Below, piece by piece: positions 1 through 9,023 of a DNA stretch of 64,000 nucleotides. The notes beneath the pieces are model-generated. The model saw only the letters and a list, made by a program, of their open reading frames with translations. It did no database searches and was not told the origin of the DNA. Within the stretch, counting starts at the first letter, position 1. Each line of letters begins with the position of its first letter. The stretch covers positions 5,704,001 through 5,768,000 of the forward strand of contig NZ_CP107939.1 in assembly GCF_036046055.1 (NCBI RefSeq), given 5' to 3'. A program made the position numbers and the translations under genes. This stretch comes from Nocardia sp. NBC_00403. Lineage in GTDB: Bacteria; Actinomycetota; Actinomycetes; Mycobacteriales; Mycobacteriaceae.

Positions 1-263
1 TCTGGATAGGCGACGAATTGTCCAGGCAGATAACCGATATGACGCTGCGCGACCTCACGCTCGCGCACCGTGTCAGCGCCGCGCACCCGGGCAGTTCCCC
101 TGGTCGGCCGCATGAGACCGACCAGGATTCGGATGGTGGTCGTCTTGCCCGCGCCGTTGGGCCCGAGATAGCCGAAAACGACTCCGGCAGGGACTTTCAG
201 CGTGACATCGACGAGCGCGGGCTGTCGCCCGTAGTACTTGGTGAGTCCGTCGAATTCGATCAT
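1..263 (-). CDS. ABC transporter ATP-binding protein (5' part, runs off the left edge)
   Basis: About 87 N-terminal residues of an ABC transporter nucleotide-binding subunit are visible. The protein starts MIEFDGLTKYYGRQPALVDV and carries the Walker A motif GPNGAGKTTT near residues 35-44, then continues to the Q-loop region (IGYLPGQF). The spacing is typical of DrrA/CcmA-type drug or lipid exporters. The ATG at 263-261 has a GGAGG seven bases upstream, which fixes the start. It lies 25 bp downstream of the wax ester synthase on the same strand, so the two may be co-transcribed. The permease partner would lie to the left of the window. Substrate unknown. Confidence 0.9.
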   Translation of the reverse strand, partial: MIEFDGLTKYYGRQPALVDVTLKVPAGVVFGYLGPNGAGKTTTIRILVGLMRPTRGTARVRGADTVREREVAQRHIGYLPGQFVAYP

Positions 264-288
264 CGGTGAGCCTCCCGCGGTCGGCGCA

Positions 289-1638
289 TCAGTGCTGCGG
301 CGCCGCGTCACGAGCACGAGCGAGCAGCTGTTCGGTCGCGCGCTGGATCCCCTCGGCGATCATGTCGATGTCGGGAGTGGTGTCGTAGTCGCCGGTAATG
401 CCGAACACCAATTGGTCGCGGTAGCTGAGGATGGCGATGCCGGTGCGCAAACGCACCGCGATCGGGGCATAGGGGAGGATCTCCAACACTTCCCTGCCGT
501 GCAGATACAACGGTTGTTTCGGACCCGGCACATTCGTGGCCAGGCCGGCGATGCTGTGCTGCGGTAGCCGCAAGACGAGCCGAACAGTCCAGGCGAGCGG
601 CGCGAACGGCAGCCGAGAAGCCAAGGCAAACACCGAATTCGCCGCCGAGGCCGAGCCGCTGGCCTTGTGCTCGGCCATTCGCGTGTGCACAGCGCTCAGT
701 TGTTGGACCGGATCTTCCAATTCGATCGGCAGCAATGGCAGCACAGCTGAAACCCTGTTATCGAGAATATCTTTCGCGTCCTTGGCGCGCACCGACACCG
801 GTGCGAGAATGCGCAGCATATCGGCCGTCGGCTGCTCGCCGCGTTGCAGCAGTACCGCACGGAACGCGGCAGCGACCGCGGCGAGCGCGACATCGTTCAC
901 AGTCACCCCGAATGCGGCTCCGATCTCCTTGACCTCCGGCAGGGACGTGCGTGCCACCGCATACCGGCGCTGTCGTCCGATCGGTCCGATGAGCGAGGAC
1001 CCCGCTGCCGGTAGCACCGCTTCCAGCACTATCGGGACCGCACCGCGCACTGTCTCCAACACCGCGCGTGGCACATCGATCGGTAACCGCAGTCCCTTGA
1101 CCAGCAAGCCGCGCCAGTCGCGCGACCCGTTGTCCACAGACTGTGGAAGGGGCGCGACTTGCTGTCGCGGCGAATCACACAGCCGCTCGAACAAGGTGAT
1201 CCCCGAAATACCGTCGACCATGCTGTGGTGAACTTTCACGATCAACGCCCAGCGATCGCCTGCGAGATGTTCGACGACGATGCACTGCCACAGCGGGTGA
1301 TCGCGATCGAGACGTTCCTCCATCTCTGTCGCGATCAGCTCGTGCAGCGTGGCCTCGTCACCGGGATCGGGTAAGGCGGTCCACCGAAGATGATGTGCCA
1401 GATCGAAATGCGGATCATCGACCCACACAGGCGCGGTGAGATCCCATCGAGCCCTACGCACTTTCTGTCGCAACCGGGCATCCACGTTCAAGTGTTCGGT
1501 AAGCGCTGCGGCGAACTCCGCCCGCGAGGGTGGGACGCCCGCGAGCACCGCCACCGCCCCGATTCCGGCGCTGACGTGCCGATCGGTGTCCTCCAGTTCG
1601 ATAAATCCCGAATCCAACGGGCCAAGTCCGGTCATCAC
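289..1638 (-). CDS. Wax ester synthase / diacylglycerol acyltransferase (WS/DGAT, Tgs type)
   Basis: This 449-residue protein belongs to the bacterial WS/DGAT family, which transfers acyl groups from acyl-CoA to diacylglycerol or long-chain alcohols to make storage triacylglycerol or wax esters, usually at the inner face of the membrane. The catalytic motif HHSMVDG lies at residues 137-143. The N-terminal PLDSGFIELEDTDRHV block and the C-terminal region with NVPGP and GITGDYD are typical of the family, and the length is normal. Translation can begin at GTG 1638 or the adjacent ATG 1635; the ribosome site is weak. Tgs1 (Rv3130c) is a DosR-controlled paralogue in M. tuberculosis. DosR-like palindromes lie 104-131 bp upstream. 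A second family member lies at 37.6 kb. Confidence 0.93.
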   Translation of the reverse strand: MMTGLGPLDSGFIELEDTDRHVSAGIGAVAVLAGVPPSRAEFAAALTEHLNVDARLRQKVRRARWDLTAPVWVDDPHFDLAHHLRWTALPDPGDEATLHELIATEMEERLDRDHPLWQCIVVEHLAGDRWALIVKVHHSMVDGISGITLFERLCDSPRQQVAPLPQSVDNGSRDWRGLLVKGLRLPIDVPRAVLETVRGAVPIVLEAVLPAAGSSLIGPIGRQRRYAVARTSLPEVKEIGAAFGVTVNDVALAAVAAAFRAVLLQRGEQPTADMLRILAPVSVRAKDAKDILDNRVSAVLPLLPIELEDPVQQLSAVHTRMAEHKASGSASAANSVFALASRLPFAPLAWTVRLVLRLPQHSIAGLATNVPGPKQPLYLHGREVLEILPYAPIAVRLRTGIAILSYRDQLVFGITGDYDTTPDIDMIAEGIQRATEQLLARARDAAPQH

Positions 1639-1741
1639 AGGTGTCCATCTCGAATGCCGTGGAAGGCCGCTGCCGGATCGGCCACGGCCCCTGCCACCAC
1701 CTCATCGTCGCGCCTCGACGGGGCACCGAGGGAGATGCGAA

Positions 1742-1769
1742 GGGACTCAGGTTCAGGGACGTTGGCCCT
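1742..1769 (-). promoter_or_regulatory. Two adjacent DosR-like boxes upstream of the wax ester synthase
   Basis: GGGACTCAGGTTCA (1742-1755) and GGGACGTTGGCCCT (1756-1769) each keep the GGGAC half-site and most of the second half of the palindrome GGGACCTTGGTCCC (10 and 11 of 14 matches). They are immediately adjacent, not 22 bp apart as elsewhere in the window. Function is inferred from similarity only. Confidence 0.4.
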
Positions 1770-2458
1770 CGTTGCGCTCGATTCGACAAATCGCCACCGA
1801 GTGTATGAGTCGTCGCCTGGTCACGAGCACGAAAAGGATCGGTGCTGTCCGGTTCTCGCTTGGTGGCAGATAGGGCATTGTGTGGCTACTGCGCAGGGCC
1901 GTGCGGGGTCACGGTCGGTCCAGGTGCAACGTGGGCTCACCGGGATGTTCTGTGGTTGGGCACGGCCACTGCATCGAACCGGTCCGATCCAGACGTGCGT
2001 GCGAAATACCACCGAACAACGGCGCACCTGTAATCGAGCATGCACCGAGAGCCTGCCTGATCCGGACCATTGGTCTCCCTGCAGGTCGGACAAGCACCGA
2101 CGCGCGCCCCGAGATCGAAAGTATCCGGCGCCTACCCAGGCATAACGTCGCTATGTGCGGCACCCTGCCCGGTTCAGAGCCCATCGCAGTTCATCTCCTC
2201 GGAGCATTCGCGTTCATTCCACTGGCTCCACCAACACCCGGAATAGGGCATCAAGTAGTCCGCGGTGCGCGCCCTCCCTGGCGCTACGAGTGACCAAGGT
2301 CCCTTGGCTGCCGTTTATTCGGAGACCACCAGATCCGCCCCGGACGCGAGCGGCATTGGCCATAAACCCGGCACCGGTGCGCAGCCATGGCAGGCACGCG
2401 GGCGGTGCCCGTCGTAGTGGTGACCGTCGATCGGATCAGGTGCGAAGTGCCTGTCGCG
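1770..2458. other. Gene-poor stretch between the ACP gene and the wax ester synthase
   Basis: No open frame here shows both actinobacterial codon bias and a recognisable protein. The only structured element seen is a near-perfect DosR-like box at 2290-2303. The stretch is probably untranslated or an unrecognisable relic. Confidence 0.5.
2290..2303. promoter_or_regulatory. Orphan DosR-like box
   Basis: GTGACCAAGGTCCC differs from the perfect palindrome GGGACCAAGGTCCC at one position. The nearest downstream start on the minus strand (wax ester synthase, 1638) is about 650 bp away and there is no rightward gene close by. No convincing 22-bp partner is present. Confidence 0.45.
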
Positions 2459-2710
2459 TCATTCGGTCGCAAGGAAGTCCACACAGGCATGTATCGACAC
2501 CAGCTGCGGATAGTCGTCTTCCTCGATCCGGACGCCAGTGGCTCGGGTGAGTTTTTCGACGAACGTCAAGAAATCGAGAGAGTCGAGTTCCAACGCGGCT
2601 CGCAGCGGCTCGTCTTGTGTCAACGCCGCCAGGTCCTCGTCGGAGGCGAAACCGCGCAGCGCGGACCGGACGATGGAGTCCGCTTCGCTCCGGGACAGAT
2701 TGCCGGGCAT
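2459..2710 (-). CDS. Acyl carrier protein
   Basis: An 83-residue acidic protein with the phosphopantetheine attachment motif LDSLDFL, whose serine would carry the prosthetic group. Size and helical pattern fit a stand-alone acyl carrier protein or peptidyl carrier-like domain. It follows the E2 gene by 20 bp on the same strand and closes a five-gene set (acyl-CoA synthetase, E1 alpha, E1 beta, E2, ACP). An ACP is unusual in a 2-oxoacid dehydrogenase operon. The context suggests that an acyl group made or activated by the complex is handed to this carrier, which is inference. Confidence 0.85.
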   Translation of the reverse strand: MPGNLSRSEADSIVRSALRGFASDEDLAALTQDEPLRAALELDSLDFLTFVEKLTRATGVRIEEDDYPQLVSIHACVDFLATE

Positions 2711-2730
2711 GGTCGTTCACAACCTTCCTG

Positions 2731-4326
2731 TCACAGCTGCTCAGGATGCTGGAGCAGTTCGGCGATCGTGTTCAGGAAGCGCGCGCCGACCGCGCCGTCG
2801 CTGGCTCGGTGGTCGGCCGCCAAGGTGGTGGTGACCTGCGGCCGCACACCCAGCAATCCGTTTACCGCGCACGGACGTTCGGCCACCGCACCGAAGCCGA
2901 CGATCGCCACCTGCGGCGGCGGGATAACACCGAGCACGGATTCCACGCCCAGCTCACCGAGGTTGGTCACGGTGATGGTGGCAGCAACGGTTTCCGAGGA
3001 GCGCAGCCGGCCCGACCGGGCGCGGTCGACCACCTCGCGCAGCCGTGCCATCAGCTCGCGCGGCGATGCCGCCTCGGCGTGCGCGATAGTCGGTGCGATG
3101 ATTCCGCCACGGCGCAATGAGACGATCACCCCGAGGTCGACGGTGTCGGCAGGATGGAAGGCGTCCTCGACCCAGTGTCCGTTTACCGCGGGCACTCTGC
3201 GGGCCGCCACAGCGACGGCGCGCAACAACAAGGCCGCCATGACGATTCGGTCCGGCACTGACGCCACCCTGTTTACCTCGCGCAGCCAGCCGCTCGCGGC
3301 ACCGACATCGATGGTGGTGGACAGATAATAGTGTGGGATGGTCTGTTTGGATCGGGTCATCATCGCCGCGATCGACCGACGCATCGCTGCCCGGTCACGC
3401 GACGACGCGACCTGGCGCGACTCGCCGGTTGTCGGGTGGTCTTGCGGTGGAGGCTTTCGGTCTTCGAGCGCTTCCGCAGCGGTTCCCTCAGCATCGGGGC
3501 GCGCCCGCACCGCACGAACATCTGCCGCGCGCACAGCTCCGCTCGGACCGGTGCCGCTGACGGCTGACACGTCGACACCGAGCTCCCGTGCCAACCGCCG
3601 CGCATACCCGGAAGCCCGCACGGCGCCGGTCGCGGCCTCCGGATTCGCTATCTCGGGTTCCGCTGCGGCGGAGCGGATCTCATCGGCGCGTACAGTGACG
3701 GCACTGTCCACATCGGCACGGAGGATCCGCCCGCCCGGTCCGGAACCGACTACCACGGCCAGATCGATGCCCGCTTCCTGCGCCAGTCGCCGTACCAGCG
3801 GTGTCGCACGAATATCGGCCCCCGGAGGCCCCGGCCCAGCAGTGCGCGCAGTCCCGGTCATCGTCGACTTGTCCGCCGAACGTCGCGACCGCTTGGTCTT
3901 GGGTCGAGACCGCGACGCAGAATGATCTTCCGGCGGCGGCTTGCGCCCCGGCAGACCGCTCTCGACCGAGACCGAGACCGGCTCCACCGAATCAAGCTCC
4001 GCCGACGACGGTTTCGCAGGGCCGGACACCGCGGTTGAGGTTTGCGCCGGATCGGCCCCGGCTGGTGCCACACTCGGGGGCATTCGGCAACCGTTCGGCT
4101 CGATCGTGGCCAGCACACTGCCGACCGGAACCGTTACTCCCGGCGCAACCAGGATCTCGCCGATGGTGCCCTCATCGAAGCATTCGACTTCTATTGCCGC
4201 CTTGGCGGTGTCGACCTCGGCGACAATGTCACCCTTATGCACGACGTCCCCTGGCTGAACCCGCCAGGACAGCAGTGTTCCCTCTTCCATGTCCGCGCCC
4301 AGCGACGGCATCCGAAATTCAGCCAT
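2731..4326 (-). CDS. Dihydrolipoamide acyltransferase (E2) of a 2-oxoacid/acetoin dehydrogenase complex
   Basis: E2 core of a thiamine-dependent dehydrogenase complex, 531 residues. Residues 1-76 form a lipoyl domain with the lipoylated lysine at about position 42 (VDTAKAAIE). Two peripheral-subunit-binding domains follow, near 172-207 and 236-271, instead of the usual one. The catalytic domain runs from about 310 to the end and carries DHRASDG, containing the active-site histidine and aspartate. The linkers contain the repeated segments RKPPPEDH (128-135) and RKPPPQDH (290-297). The ATG directly follows the TGA of the E1 beta gene with no gap, so translation is probably coupled. No E3 (dihydrolipoamide dehydrogenase) gene is nearby; it must come from elsewhere. 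Confidence 0.93.
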   Translation of the reverse strand: MAEFRMPSLGADMEEGTLLSWRVQPGDVVHKGDIVAEVDTAKAAIEVECFDEGTIGEILVAPGVTVPVGSVLATIEPNGCRMPPSVAPAGADPAQTSTAVSGPAKPSSAELDSVEPVSVSVESGLPGRKPPPEDHSASRSRPKTKRSRRSADKSTMTGTARTAGPGPPGADIRATPLVRRLAQEAGIDLAVVVGSGPGGRILRADVDSAVTVRADEIRSAAAEPEIANPEAATGAVRASGYARRLARELGVDVSAVSGTGPSGAVRAADVRAVRARPDAEGTAAEALEDRKPPPQDHPTTGESRQVASSRDRAAMRRSIAAMMTRSKQTIPHYYLSTTIDVGAASGWLREVNRVASVPDRIVMAALLLRAVAVAARRVPAVNGHWVEDAFHPADTVDLGVIVSLRRGGIIAPTIAHAEAASPRELMARLREVVDRARSGRLRSSETVAATITVTNLGELGVESVLGVIPPPQVAIVGFGAVAERPCAVNGLLGVRPQVTTTLAADHRASDGAVGARFLNTIAELLQHPEQL

Positions 4327-5295
4327 TCAGCTCACCGCCCGACGCCCCGCCGCGACGATATCGGCGACCTGCGGCAGCGCCGCTTCTTCCAAATGCTTGG
4401 CGTAGGGAATCGGCACCTCCACCGCGCAGACCCGCTGTATCGGGCCGTCGAGCTCGTAGTAGCCGTATTCGGCCGCACGTGCGGCTATTTCGGCAGCGAT
4501 ACCCACGCTGCGCCAGCCCTCGTCGACGACGACGAGACGATGTGTGCGCGTCACCGATTCCAACAGGGTTTTCTCGTCCAGCGGACGCAGCGTGCGCAGG
4601 TCGATGACCTCGGCGTCGATGCCGTCGGTGACCAACGCCTCCGCCGCCGCCTGCGCCAGCCGCAAGGCACCGCCGTAGGCGACAAGCGTGACATCGGCGC
4701 CCGCGCGGCAAATCTTTGCGCTATCGATATCGGTCGCACCCAGATCACGGGGCAGCTCCGACTCCGCGTTGTACAACGCCGCGGGCTCGAAGATCAGCAC
4801 GGGATCCGGATCCTGCAGTGCGGGCCACAGCATGCCGCGGGCATCCTCGACTGTCGCCGCGGATAGCACGCGCAGGCCGGGGATGTGCGCGTAGAACGCC
4901 TCCAAGCTGTGCGAATGCTGGGCGGCGAGTTGACGGCCCGGGCCAGTGGCCATCCGGATCACCAGCGGAACCGAAAGCTGCCCACCGGACATGTGCCGCA
5001 GCGTCGCCGCGTTATTGAGGATCTGATCCAGCGCGAGCAGGCTGAAATTGATGGTCATGATCTCGACAATGGGTCGCATCCCGCCCAGTGCGGCGCCGAT
5101 GCCTGCGCCGACGAAGGCCGACTCGCTCAGCGGCGTATCTCGGATCCGGCGCGGCCCGAATTCGTCGAGCAATCCTCGGCTCACACCGAAACATCCGCCG
5201 TAGGCGCCGACGTCCTCGCCCATGAGGAACACCCGATCGTCTCGAATCAGCGCTTCTCGCAATGCTTCCCGCATCGCGTCCCGATAGGTGGTCAT
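4327..5295 (-). CDS. 2-oxoacid/acetoin dehydrogenase E1 component, beta subunit
   Basis: A 322-residue transketolase-type beta subunit that pairs with the alpha subunit encoded just upstream to decarboxylate a 2-oxoacid or cleave acetoin and pass the acyl group to E2 lipoamide. It begins [16 protein letters not shown] and contains [20 protein letters not shown], the [17 protein letters not shown] block and the C-terminal transketolase domain ([17 protein letters not shown]). The ATG at 5295 overlaps the TGA of the alpha-subunit gene (ATGA), so a longer upstream reading of this frame is not needed. Length matches AcoB/PdhB proteins. The natural substrate cannot be decided from sequence. Confidence 0.94.
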   Translation of the reverse strand: MTTYRDAMREALREALIRDDRVFLMGEDVGAYGGCFGVSRGLLDEFGPRRIRDTPLSESAFVGAGIGAALGGMRPIVEIMTINFSLLALDQILNNAATLRHMSGGQLSVPLVIRMATGPGRQLAAQHSHSLEAFYAHIPGLRVLSAATVEDARGMLWPALQDPDPVLIFEPAALYNAESELPRDLGATDIDSAKICRAGADVTLVAYGGALRLAQAAAEALVTDGIDAEVIDLRTLRPLDEKTLLESVTRTHRLVVVDEGWRSVGIAAEIAARAAEYGYYELDGPIQRVCAVEVPIPYAKHLEEAALPQVADIVAAGRRAVS

Positions 5296-6269
5296 GAGCG
5301 CTCCGTGTAGACGTATCTGGTGAGGTCGCCCACAGGTTCGAAAGGTGCCGCCTCGGCCGCCGCGATGGCCACGTCGAGTTCGCTGTCGGCGGCGGCTTGG
5401 AGCGAGACCAACGCGTCCTCGGCCAGTTCGCCGGACGCGTGCAGCTGGGCGAACAGCTTCGGGATCGGGTCGCGTTCCTGCCATCGAGCGATCTCGGCCT
5501 TGTCCCGATATCGGTCCGCGTCGTACATCGAATGCGCGCGGAAGCGGTAGGTCTGCAGCTCGAGGAAGCACGGGCCGCCGCCGGCGCGAATGGACTCCAC
5601 AGCTCGCCGCGCCCCGTCGGCGACGGCGAGCGCGTCCATGCCGTCGACCGGCCATGCGGGCATGCCGTATGAAGCCGCGCGCAACGCAAGATCGGTGGCC
5701 GCATGCTCGCGGGCCAGCGCGGTGCCCATCGCGTAGCGGTTGTTCTCGCAGGCGAACAGGACTGGAAGTCGCCACAGCGCAGCCAGATTCAGGCATTCGT
5801 GGAATTCGCCCTCGGCCACCGCGCCGTCGCCGAACAGGCATACCGTCACCACCGGACGTTCCTGCATCGCGTCGGCCAGTGCAAGACCGACCGCGATCGG
5901 GAGCCCGCCGCCGACGATGGCGTTGCCGCCGTAGAAACGGCGCCCGGCATCGAACAGGTGCATCGACCCGCCGTGCCCGTGGCTGCAACCCGTTGCTCTG
6001 CCGTACATTTCGGCCAGCAGCGCTGACATCGAAAGGCCGCGGGCCAGTGCATGTCCGTGCTCCCGGTAGGTCGAGACCACCGCGTCCTCGGGCCCGATCG
6101 CGCTGAGCACACCGGCCGCCACCGCCTCCTCGCCGATGTACAGATGTAGGAAGCCGCGGATCGATCCGGCACTGTAGAGCTGCACGCATCGCTCCTCGAA
6201 GCGGCGGATCCGGACCATCTGCCGCAGCAGCTCGATGCGTTCGTCCTTGTCCAGCGTCGACCCGTTCAC
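5292..6269 (-). CDS. 2-oxoacid/acetoin dehydrogenase E1 component, alpha subunit
   Basis: A 325-residue thiamine diphosphate-dependent subunit, similar in length and layout to acetoin dehydrogenase AcoA. Visible elements are the N-terminal [16 protein letters not shown] helix, the GHGGSMH loop near 98-104, and the cofactor motif beginning GDGA at 147 and ending near ENN at 175. GTG 6269 overlaps the TGA of the acyl-CoA synthetase gene as GTGA, and the gene's own stop overlaps the beta-subunit start. All five genes of this set are therefore tightly packed and probably translated in step. Confidence 0.94.
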   Translation of the reverse strand: MNGSTLDKDERIELLRQMVRIRRFEERCVQLYSAGSIRGFLHLYIGEEAVAAGVLSAIGPEDAVVSTYREHGHALARGLSMSALLAEMYGRATGCSHGHGGSMHLFDAGRRFYGGNAIVGGGLPIAVGLALADAMQERPVVTVCLFGDGAVAEGEFHECLNLAALWRLPVLFACENNRYAMGTALAREHAATDLALRAASYGMPAWPVDGMDALAVADGARRAVESIRAGGGPCFLELQTYRFRAHSMYDADRYRDKAEIARWQERDPIPKLFAQLHASGELAEDALVSLQAAADSELDVAIAAAEAAPFEPVGDLTRYVYTERS

Positions 6270-8152
6270 ACCGCACCTTCAAGTGTCGAGGTATCGCCTT
6301 CGGGCAGGCCGAGCTCGCGGGCCTTCAGCAGTCGGCGCATCACCTTGCCGCTGCGGGTGTGCGGCAGACTCTCGGTGAACTCGATTTGTTTGGGAGCCAC
6401 TGCGCCGAGGGCCTTGCGGCCGAATGCGGTCAGCTCGGCACGCAGTTCCTCCGACGCCTGATAGCCGGGACGCAGTAGCACGAACGCCTTCACCAGCTCC
6501 CCCGCGACCGGATCGGGTGTGCCGATGACACCGGCCTCGGCGATGGCGGGGTGCTCCATCAGCGCGCTCTCGACCTCGAAGGGCCCGACCAGGTGACCGG
6601 CGGACTTGATGACATCGTCGGCACGGCCGACGAACCAGTAGTAGCCGTCCGCGTCGCGACGGGCGAGATCACCGCTGAGGTACCAACCGCCCGCGAAACA
6701 CTTTTCGTAGCGTTCGGGTTCACCCCAGTACTCTCGGAACATCGACGGCCAGCCCGGGCGCAGCGCCAGCTCGCCGACCTCTCCTGGGTCGGCCGGCGTG
6801 ACGGAATCGGCGACGACCGCCGCGCGGCCGTCCTGGCCGCGCTTGAGCGTGGTCGCCTCGACGCCGGGCAGTGGTCGCCCCATGGACCCCGGACGCACCT
6901 GCGCAGCAGCGAGATTCGCGATCATGATCGCGCCGGTTTCGGTCTGCCACCAGTTGTCGTGCACCGGGTGGCCGAGCACCCGCTCACCCCACAGCACCAC
7001 TTCGGGGTTCAACGGTTCCCCCACGCTGGTGATGAACCGCAGCGGCGACAGGTCGGTGCCCTCTGGCAGCCGGTCCCCGTAACGCATCAGCATGCGCAGC
7101 GCAGTCGGCGCGGTATACCACACCGATACCCGTTGTGCAGTCAGGACGTCATACCAGCGACGGGCGTCGAATTCCGCTTCGTCACTGATCACGGTCGCCC
7201 CCAGGCACAGCGGGGCGATAACGCCGTAGGACATACCTGTCACCCAGCCGGGATCGGCGGTACACCAGAAGATATCGCCAACACGCAGATCCAGAGCGTA
7301 GCGGGCAGTCACCCGGTGCGCGAGCACGGCACCGTGAACATGCAAGGCACCCTTGGGTTTCCCGGTGGTGCCGCTGGTGAAATGCAGCAGCGCCGGGTCG
7401 TCGGGACCAGTGCGGGCGATCCGGAACTCCGGGCTGGCGACGGCCATCGCTGCGGCCAGGTCGTCGACGTACATTTCACCGGTCTCGGTCAACCCGTCGG
7501 TGATCAGCACAGTGCGCAGCGCGGGCACTTCGGCGCGAATGGGGGCGACCTTCTTGCGGTACAGTGCCGTCGAAGTGACCAGAGCCGCCGCCTCGCTGAT
7601 CGCCAGACGCTGCCGCACCGGTTCCGGGCCGAAGGCCGAGAACAACGGCGAGACCACGCAGCCGACCTTCAACGCGCCCAATATCGCGATGTACAGCTCG
7701 GGGGTTCGCCCGAGCAGGACACAGATCCGCTCGCCGCGCCCTATCCCCAACCCCTGCAGGACGTTCGCGAACCGATTGGTTGCCGCGGCCAGCTCCGCAT
7801 AGGTCAGCACCACCTCACCGCCCGCGGCCGACAACCAGCGCAGCGCAGGCGTCTGCGCGGCTGGACCTTCGGCGTGCCGATCCACGGCCTCATAGGCGAT
7901 GTTCAGCCCGCCACCGGGCAGCCCGGCGAGTTCAGATCGCGCATGCTCCCAGGAGAATTCGCGACACGCTCGGTCATAGTCGACGAGATTGGCCAGCGCC
8001 CGCTCGGACTGCGGCTTCTCGATCGGCGTCCAGCCGAACGTTCCGCTCGTCGATGCGCCGACCGGGACCATATTCGTCATACCCTCATCGTCTGCGCCGC
8101 GACCGCCGCGCGGCAGAGTCCCCGGGCCCACACCTGTCGCCGAATTCGACAT
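6266..8152 (-). CDS. Acetyl-CoA synthetase-like AMP-forming acyl-CoA synthetase
   Basis: An adenylate-forming enzyme of about 628 residues that activates a short acyl acid with ATP and CoA. The P-loop-like motif [10 protein letters not shown], the DNWWQTETG block, [21 protein letters not shown] and the C-terminal lysine motif TRSGKVMRR are all present, as in AcsA-type acetate/propionate ligases. The ATG at 8152 was chosen because DosR-like boxes lie 90-125 bp upstream; ATG 8080 (604 residues) is an alternative, and neither has a strong ribosome site. It leads the operon with the E1/E2/ACP genes, so its product may feed or share the acyl-CoA pool of that complex. Divergent from the DUF2267 gene. 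Confidence 0.92.
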   Translation of the reverse strand: MSNSATGVGPGTLPRGGRGADDEGMTNMVPVGASTSGTFGWTPIEKPQSERALANLVDYDRACREFSWEHARSELAGLPGGGLNIAYEAVDRHAEGPAAQTPALRWLSAAGGEVVLTYAELAAATNRFANVLQGLGIGRGERICVLLGRTPELYIAILGALKVGCVVSPLFSAFGPEPVRQRLAISEAAALVTSTALYRKKVAPIRAEVPALRTVLITDGLTETGEMYVDDLAAAMAVASPEFRIARTGPDDPALLHFTSGTTGKPKGALHVHGAVLAHRVTARYALDLRVGDIFWCTADPGWVTGMSYGVIAPLCLGATVISDEAEFDARRWYDVLTAQRVSVWYTAPTALRMLMRYGDRLPEGTDLSPLRFITSVGEPLNPEVVLWGERVLGHPVHDNWWQTETGAIMIANLAAAQVRPGSMGRPLPGVEATTLKRGQDGRAAVVADSVTPADPGEVGELALRPGWPSMFREYWGEPERYEKCFAGGWYLSGDLARRDADGYYWFVGRADDVIKSAGHLVGPFEVESALMEHPAIAEAGVIGTPDPVAGELVKAFVLLRPGYQASEELRAELTAFGRKALGAVAPKQIEFTESLPHTRSGKVMRRLLKARELGLPEGDTSTLEGAV

Positions 8153-8241
8153 GGAACGTCCATCACCTAGAGGACTTCCGGCCCTGTCCGAGCACCGCCC
8201 GATAAAGTCCGCTCGATCGCGGAGCCACCGCAGCCGAAACC

Positions 8242-8277
8242 GGGACCATCGGCTCACGCAGGGGCAACCTTCGGCCC
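8242..8277. promoter_or_regulatory. Tandem DosR-like boxes in a divergent promoter
   Basis: GGGACCATCGGCTC (8242-8255) and GCAACCTTCGGCCC (8264-8277) each match GGGACCTTCGGCCC at 12 of 14 positions and start 22 bp apart, two helical turns. They sit between the leftward acyl-CoA synthetase operon and the rightward DUF2267-protease-transferase operon and could serve both. The same promoter arrangement is recognisable in the decayed copy at 19.6 kb. Confidence 0.65.
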
Positions 8278-8356
8278 TTGGATGGTGGCCGCGCGGGACA
8301 CAGGCTGAGCGATAAGAACCCAGCATCGCACCCGGTCAGCACCCAGGAGGCCAACC

Positions 8357-9022
8357 ATGTCGCGCCACGACGATCCCCTCGCACCCGCCGTGCAGACTGC
8401 CCACGACTGGCTCCGTGCTGTCGCCGACAGTCTCGATACCGACGACCGCGCCTTCGCCTACCGGGCGCTGCGCGCCTGGCTGCACACTGTGCGCGACCGC
8501 ATCAGCGTCAGCAGTTCGGCCCATCTGACCGCGCAATTGCCCGAGATCCTGCGCGGGGCCTACTACGAGGGCTGGGTGCCCGGCCACGTGCCGGTCCGGC
8601 ACGGCATCACCGAATTTCTCAGGCAGTTCGCCAGGGAGTCGGGCATCGACGAGGACGAAGTCGGCCCGGTCGCGGGCGCGGTCACGGCGGCATTGTCGGA
8701 GCTGTTTTCCCCTGGACAGTTGGACCGGATCTTCGCGGTCCTGCCGATGCAACTGTACGGCGTGCTGTGCGGTGCGCGAATGGCCATCGACGAATCGCTG
8801 ATCGAATGGCGAGCGGTCGCCGAGGAGCAGGCGGTCCATCCGGTCGCCAGTCTCGAAGACCGCATCCAGGCGCTCGGCGACGCCGTCGCCGTGCTGGCAC
8901 GCGGCCTCGAACGGCTGCCCGCCGACGAACCCGACAGCGACCGATCGACCCAGGCGGCCCAGCAAGCACACCGCATTCTGCTCGCCGAAGGTCTGGTCGG
9001 CGCCGAGACGCGGGACCGCTGA
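8357..9022 (+). CDS. DUF2267 domain protein
   Basis: A 221-residue soluble protein. Residues about 10-140 match the DUF2267 pattern (SLDTDDRAFAYRALRAWLH, then AQLPEILRGAYYEGWVPG), a small helical domain of unknown function common in actinobacterial stress loci. The C-terminal 70 residues are predicted helical and may form a coiled coil. The ATG is preceded by GGAGG with seven-base spacing. It is followed after one base by the site-2 protease gene. A decayed paralogue with the same neighbour start lies at 19.74-20.08 kb. Function unknown; operon and promoter place it in the dormancy programme. Confidence 0.85.
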   Translation: MSRHDDPLAPAVQTAHDWLRAVADSLDTDDRAFAYRALRAWLHTVRDRISVSSSAHLTAQLPEILRGAYYEGWVPGHVPVRHGITEFLRQFARESGIDEDEVGPVAGAVTAALSELFSPGQLDRIFAVLPMQLYGVLCGARMAIDESLIEWRAVAEEQAVHPVASLEDRIQALGDAVAVLARGLERLPADEPDSDRSTQAAQQAHRILLAEGLVGAETRDR

Positions 9023-9023
9023 C

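Noticed and set aside
4327..6282. A 651-codon reading of the E1 beta frame
   Set aside because: The N-terminal 330 codons are an arginine-rich shadow of the alpha-subunit gene. Homology and the ATGA overlap place the start at 5295.
6551..8170. A 539-codon rightward frame opposite the acyl-CoA synthetase
   Set aside because: Antisense shadow of a strongly conserved gene; composition is rich in Arg/His/Gly and no family is recognised.
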